DNA of 64,000 nt from Rhodovastum sp963804495 (lineage in GTDB: Bacteria; Pseudomonadota; Alphaproteobacteria; Acetobacterales; Acetobacteraceae). The stretch is from NCBI GenBank assembly GCA_963804495.1, contig CAWDQN010000012.1, positions 248,001-312,000 on the forward strand, written 5' to 3'. The position numbers and the translations under genes were made by a program. The notes beneath the pieces are model-generated. The model was not told the origin of the DNA. It saw only the letters and a program-made list of their open reading frames with translations, and made no database searches. Below, piece after piece: positions 61,543 to 64,000 of the stretch (position 1 is the first letter of the stretch; each line of letters opens with the position of its first letter).

Positions 61543-61826
61543 GCAGATTCCCGCGCCGCAACGGAAGCCCGTTTTGTCCGGCCGCGCCTGACCGATGGGT
61601 TCGGGGGATGGGGTGAAGCAGGGCCAGGGCTCTGCGGTGCACCTGCCGCCGCGCGAAGCACGCCTCCGGCGTGACCGGGCAGTGCGCGCCTTCGGCGCGA
61701 CGGGGCAGTGCGCGCCTTCGGCGCGACGGGGCAGTGCGCGCCTTCGGCGCGACGGGCAGCAGCCCCTTGCAACCCGTGCCATAAGTCGCGCGGTCCAGGA
61801 CAGCGCCGGCCGAATGTGGGGTCCGG
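61543..61826. other. Gap between SirB1-type gene and hprK
   Basis: 284 bp with no gene. Contains a partial family module (GGGCCAGGGCTCTGC at 61620-61634) and the 26-bp hairpin array described separately. Promoter of the PTS cluster is expected here on the minus strand but was not identified. Confidence 0.5.
61655..61757. repeat. Tandem array of 26-bp hairpin units
   Basis: Four units with period 26: stems at 61659, 61685, 61711 and 61737. The first is CACGCC-TCC-GGCGTG and the other three CGCGCC-TTC-GGCGCG, separated by GACGGGGCAGTG-like spacers. The difference in the first unit is matched on both arms. Confidence 0.85.
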
Positions 61827-62664
61827 TCAGGTCTGGCGCGACCGCAGCTGCTCCATGGCGGCGCGGGTGCGCGATGCCGCCTCTCCCTGGGGTACCAGAT
61901 GCAAGAACCGCTCATAGCATCGCAGCGCCGCGTCCACATGCTCGAGCCGCTGGTTGAGTATCCCCGCCTCGCGCCATAGCCGGGCATGATCGGTGGCGAT
62001 GCGCAGCATGTCCTCGATGCAGGCCAGCGCCCCGGCCACGTCGCCGGCGCCGAGCCGGCGGGTCTTGATGTTGCCCTGCAGCCGCAACAGCACTGCGCGC
62101 GAGGACATGGGCGCCAGCAGCCCGGGCCGCAGGTCGGCCTGCTCTCCCTCGACCGCCCGGAGCAGTCGGTGCAAGGCCGCGGAGTTCGAGCGGGGTGCCG
62201 CCGGCGAACACGTCGAGCACGATGTTGCCGCCACTGCCCTCCATGGCCAGCAGGAAATGGCCGGGGAAGTCGGCGCCATGCGCCGGCCAGCCGACCGCGC
62301 GGGCAGCGTGCAGCCAGAGGATGCCGAGCGCCACCGGCAGGCCTCGGCGGCGCGCGATCACATGGATAAGGTTGGCGTTGCGCAGATTGTCGTAGTCCTC
62401 GGAGTCTCCGGCATAGGCGTGCCTCGCCGACAGCAGCAGCGCCAGCACCCGCACGCGGGTGGCGTTGTCGCCTTCCGGCACGCTGCCCGCGAGCTCAACC
62501 GCCTCGCGCGCCAGGTCCGAGAGGTGCGCCCGGGCGGCCAGCCAGTCGGCCTGCGGCGCGTCGACGCGGGCGAACTGCAGAGCGGCGTCCGCGAGGTCGA
62601 TTTCGCTATCGGGCAGTTGCCCGATGGCATCGAGGGCGGCGCGAGGACCGATCATGGCGGGCAT
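61827..62664 (-). CDS. SirB1-type transglutaminase-like/TPR protein, frameshift
   Basis: N-terminal SirB1 domain (LARVDAP..., NLIHVIARRRGLPVALGILWLHAARAVGWPAHGADFPGHFLLAM, NIVLDVFAGGTPLEL), then TPR helices (AGDVAGALACIEDMLRIATDHARLWREAGILNQRLEHVDAALRCYERFL). The two parts are in adjacent frames; one extra base near 62175-62182 joins ...LELR and ALHRLLRAVEGEQ. Corrected length about 278. Function of the family unclear. Confidence 0.82.
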
Positions 62665-62719
62665 CCACCGGCGTTATTCCACCGCCGCCAGAGCCCCCGG
62701 TGGGTGTCGTGTGGCAGCC

Positions 62720-62992
62720 TCAGCGGTCCTTGGCGGTCATCTCCTCACCGGACGTGGCGGCGAGGATGTCGGGTGGCATGTTGGTGAAATCGGCGTCCAG
62801 ACGGTTCGGGGCGCGGCGCCGGACCGGCTGCCGCCGCGGCCGCTCGGTCGGCTCGGGCGGCCGCAACTCCGCGACCGCTTCGCCATGCGACATGACCAGG
62901 AAAGACATTCCCTGCCGCGCCTGGTGCAGATAGAAACTCAGATTGCCCCGCAGATCGCGAACGCCGACGCGGGTTTTCCCTGCCTCGTCCAT
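62720..62992 (-). CDS. Phd/YefM-type antitoxin, no toxin partner seen
   Basis: 90 residues starting MDEAGKTRVGVRDLRGNLSFYLHQARQGMSFLVMSHGEAVAEL, the Phd/YefM DNA-binding fold, with a basic, Pro-rich tail. The position where a toxin usually follows (downstream, minus strand) holds the SirB1-type gene instead. It may be an orphan or a stand-alone regulator. Confidence 0.75.
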   Translation of the reverse strand: MDEAGKTRVGVRDLRGNLSFYLHQARQGMSFLVMSHGEAVAELRPPEPTERPRRQPVRRRAPNRLDADFTNMPPDILAATSGEEMTAKDR

Positions 62993-63072
62993 GCTCGCCT
63001 CCGTGTCAACGCGGAAACTGTGCACGCTGCGGTGGCGCTGGGCAAGTGTGGCGTGGCGGGGCATGGGACGTA

Positions 63073-63170
63073 GGAAGGCCAGGGCTCTGCCCTGGACCCG
63101 CCAAGGGCCGAAAGGCCCTTGGAACCCATTCCTTTAGTATGGGGTCCAGGGCAGACCCGCGGCCTTCCTT
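63073..63170. repeat. Palindromic element upstream of the transglycosylase gene
   Basis: Inverted modules without the central palindrome: GGAAGGCCAGGGC-TCT-GCCCTGG, CCAAGGGCC-GAAA-GGCCCTTGG, AACCCATTCCTTTAGTATGGGGTCC, then CCAGGGC-AGA-CCCGCGG, GGCCTTCC. The last stem has two changes that spoil pairing. This is the only copy between divergent genes. Confidence 0.78.
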
Positions 63171-63177
63171 CAGCCTA

Positions 63178-64000
63178 ATGGCCCGCTTCCTGCGAAAGCA
63201 GCCGGCCATGAGCAATCCGCACCCCCACTCCACCCTGCTCGTTTTCCTGCTGGCCCTGCCGTTCGCCTGCGCGCCCGGCGATCCGTCCCGGGCGGAACCG
63301 GCGTCAGGCGCTGCTCCGCGGCCCGTCACCGCGCTGTTCGGCACCCCGCCGGGCACGGGGCAGGCGGTTGTCCCGCCGCCGAAGCCGCCGGCCGGTACCA
63401 CCGTGCCGCTGAGCCCCCAGGTCCGCCCGGCAAGTTTCGCCGGGCAAGCGGCTCCCTCGCCCGGCGAAGCCTGCCGCGTGGCCATCGTGCAGGCGGCGGT
63501 CCGCTATCACATCCCCACGGACCTGATGCTGGCCATCAGCCTGGTCGAGAGTGGCCACCGCGATCCCGTCACCGGAACCAGGATGCCCTGGCCCTGGACG
63601 GCGAACCTCGAAGGCCAGGATTACCGGTTCGAGACACCGGCGCAGGCGGCGGCCTGGGTCCGCCAGCAACAGGCAAACGGTTTCGCGTCGATCGACACCG
63701 GCTGCATGCAGGTCAATCTGAAGCACCACCCGGACGCCTTTGCGACCGTGGAAGACGCGTTCGACCCGGTGCACAACGCCGATTATGCCGCCCGTTTCCT
63801 GCGCTCGCTGTACGACGGGGCTGCCGGCGGGGTGTGGCTCCGCGCCGCCGGGTTCTATCACTCGCAGACGCCGGCGCTCGCCGATGGCTACGAAGGGCTT
63901 GTCGAGGCCGCTCTGAAAGGACCGCTGCCCGGCCAGTCGGCACTTTCCGTCCCGTTGGCGGCGGTCCCGTTCCGGCCAGTCGGGGGCGGCCAGTCCCTGT
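63178..64000 (+). CDS. Lytic transglycosylase (SLT domain), runs off window
   Basis: At least 274 residues, incomplete at the 3' end. Signal peptide, Pro-rich linker (about 35-95), then an SLT domain: catalytic Glu in LMLAISLVESGHRDPV, and GCMQVNLKHHPDAF with SIDTGC before it, YAARFLRSLYDG later. It cleaves peptidoglycan. The start may be 63178 (adds RFLRK before the hydrophobic stretch) or 63208. Confidence 0.85.
   Translation, partial: MARFLRKQPAMSNPHPHSTLLVFLLALPFACAPGDPSRAEPASGAAPRPVTALFGTPPGTGQAVVPPPKPPAGTTVPLSPQVRPASFAGQAAPSPGEACRVAIVQAAVRYHIPTDLMLAISLVESGHRDPVTGTRMPWPWTANLEGQDYRFETPAQAAAWVRQQQANGFASIDTGCMQVNLKHHPDAFATVEDAFDPVHNADYAARFLRSLYDGAAGGVWLRAAGFYHSQTPALADGYEGLVEAALKGPLPGQSALSVPLAAVPFRPVGGGQSL

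Noticed and set aside
61655..61757. CRISPR array or UUCG tetraloops
   Set aside because: Spacers are nearly identical and short; stems pair with a TTC loop, not C(UUCG)G.
61093..61782. N-terminal extension of hprK
   Set aside because: It translates the 26-bp hairpin array into RRRRALPRRAEGAHCP-type repeats; not protein-like.

Overview
The window looks like one piece of a GC-rich alphaproteobacterial chromosome. The best guess is a purple non-sulfur member of the Acetobacteraceae. The clues are the operon ppsR - bacteriophytochrome - heme oxygenase (light and redox control of photosynthesis genes), the alphaproteobacterial heme cluster hemC-hemD-mic60-hemY, hemJ next to rho, and the block mnmE-mnmG-rsmG-parA-parB with two parS sites, which usually lies near the replication origin. 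No photosynthesis structural genes, tRNA, rRNA, CRISPR array, phage or intact insertion sequence were seen. The family-level placement is an inference from gene content.

Layout. 1-2610: HAD phosphatase fragment, hemJ, rho. 2959-5831: isocitrate lyase, divergent from an XRE regulator that probably controls it. 5920-10655: copper-type cluster with two paralogous outer-membrane-like proteins, a DUF2946 protein, CopC and a CopD-cytochrome c-thioredoxin fusion. 10857-12861: arfB and an MFS exporter. 13436-17790: ppsR, phytochrome, heme oxygenase. 17814-19484: YbaK-type deacylase and PPK2. 19675-25381: signalling block (DHp-like protein, receiver, PAS-exonuclease fusion, small membrane protein, symporter-histidine kinase). 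25416-28400: tcuB, ahcY, small ORF. 28483-31358: gpsA, rlmJ, tsaD. 31388-35533: heme operon. 35627-39547: two M23 proteins, a C26 amidotransferase and kup. 39737-43438: yggS, a ThiE-like protein, porin, DUF3576 lipoprotein. 43687-47870: leuS, lptE, holA. 47953-53969: parB, parA, rsmG, mnmG, mnmE, ferredoxin. 54241-57180: ogt, quinone oxidoreductase, MFS. 57280-61530: regulatory PTS (EI, HPr, EIIA, rapZ, hprK). 61827-64000: SirB1-type protein, orphan antitoxin, lytic transglycosylase cut by the window end.

The most unusual structure is a family of intergenic palindromic elements at about eleven places. Each module holds two short hairpins: a CCAGGGGC/GCCCCTGG type and a CCAAGGGCC/GGCCCTTGG type. 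Three full copies (2617-2828, 10656-10858, 43444-43645) are two modules in inverted orientation around a 30-35 bp central palindrome. The arms of that palindrome differ between copies yet stay self-complementary. Most copies sit between convergent genes, which suggests bidirectional terminators or a REP/BIME-like or MITE-like element.

Four conserved genes (hemC, copD, mnmE and the SirB1-type gene) each carry what looks like one extra base. In every case the correct continuation sits in the next frame. This may be sequencing error or real decay; raw reads are needed to decide.
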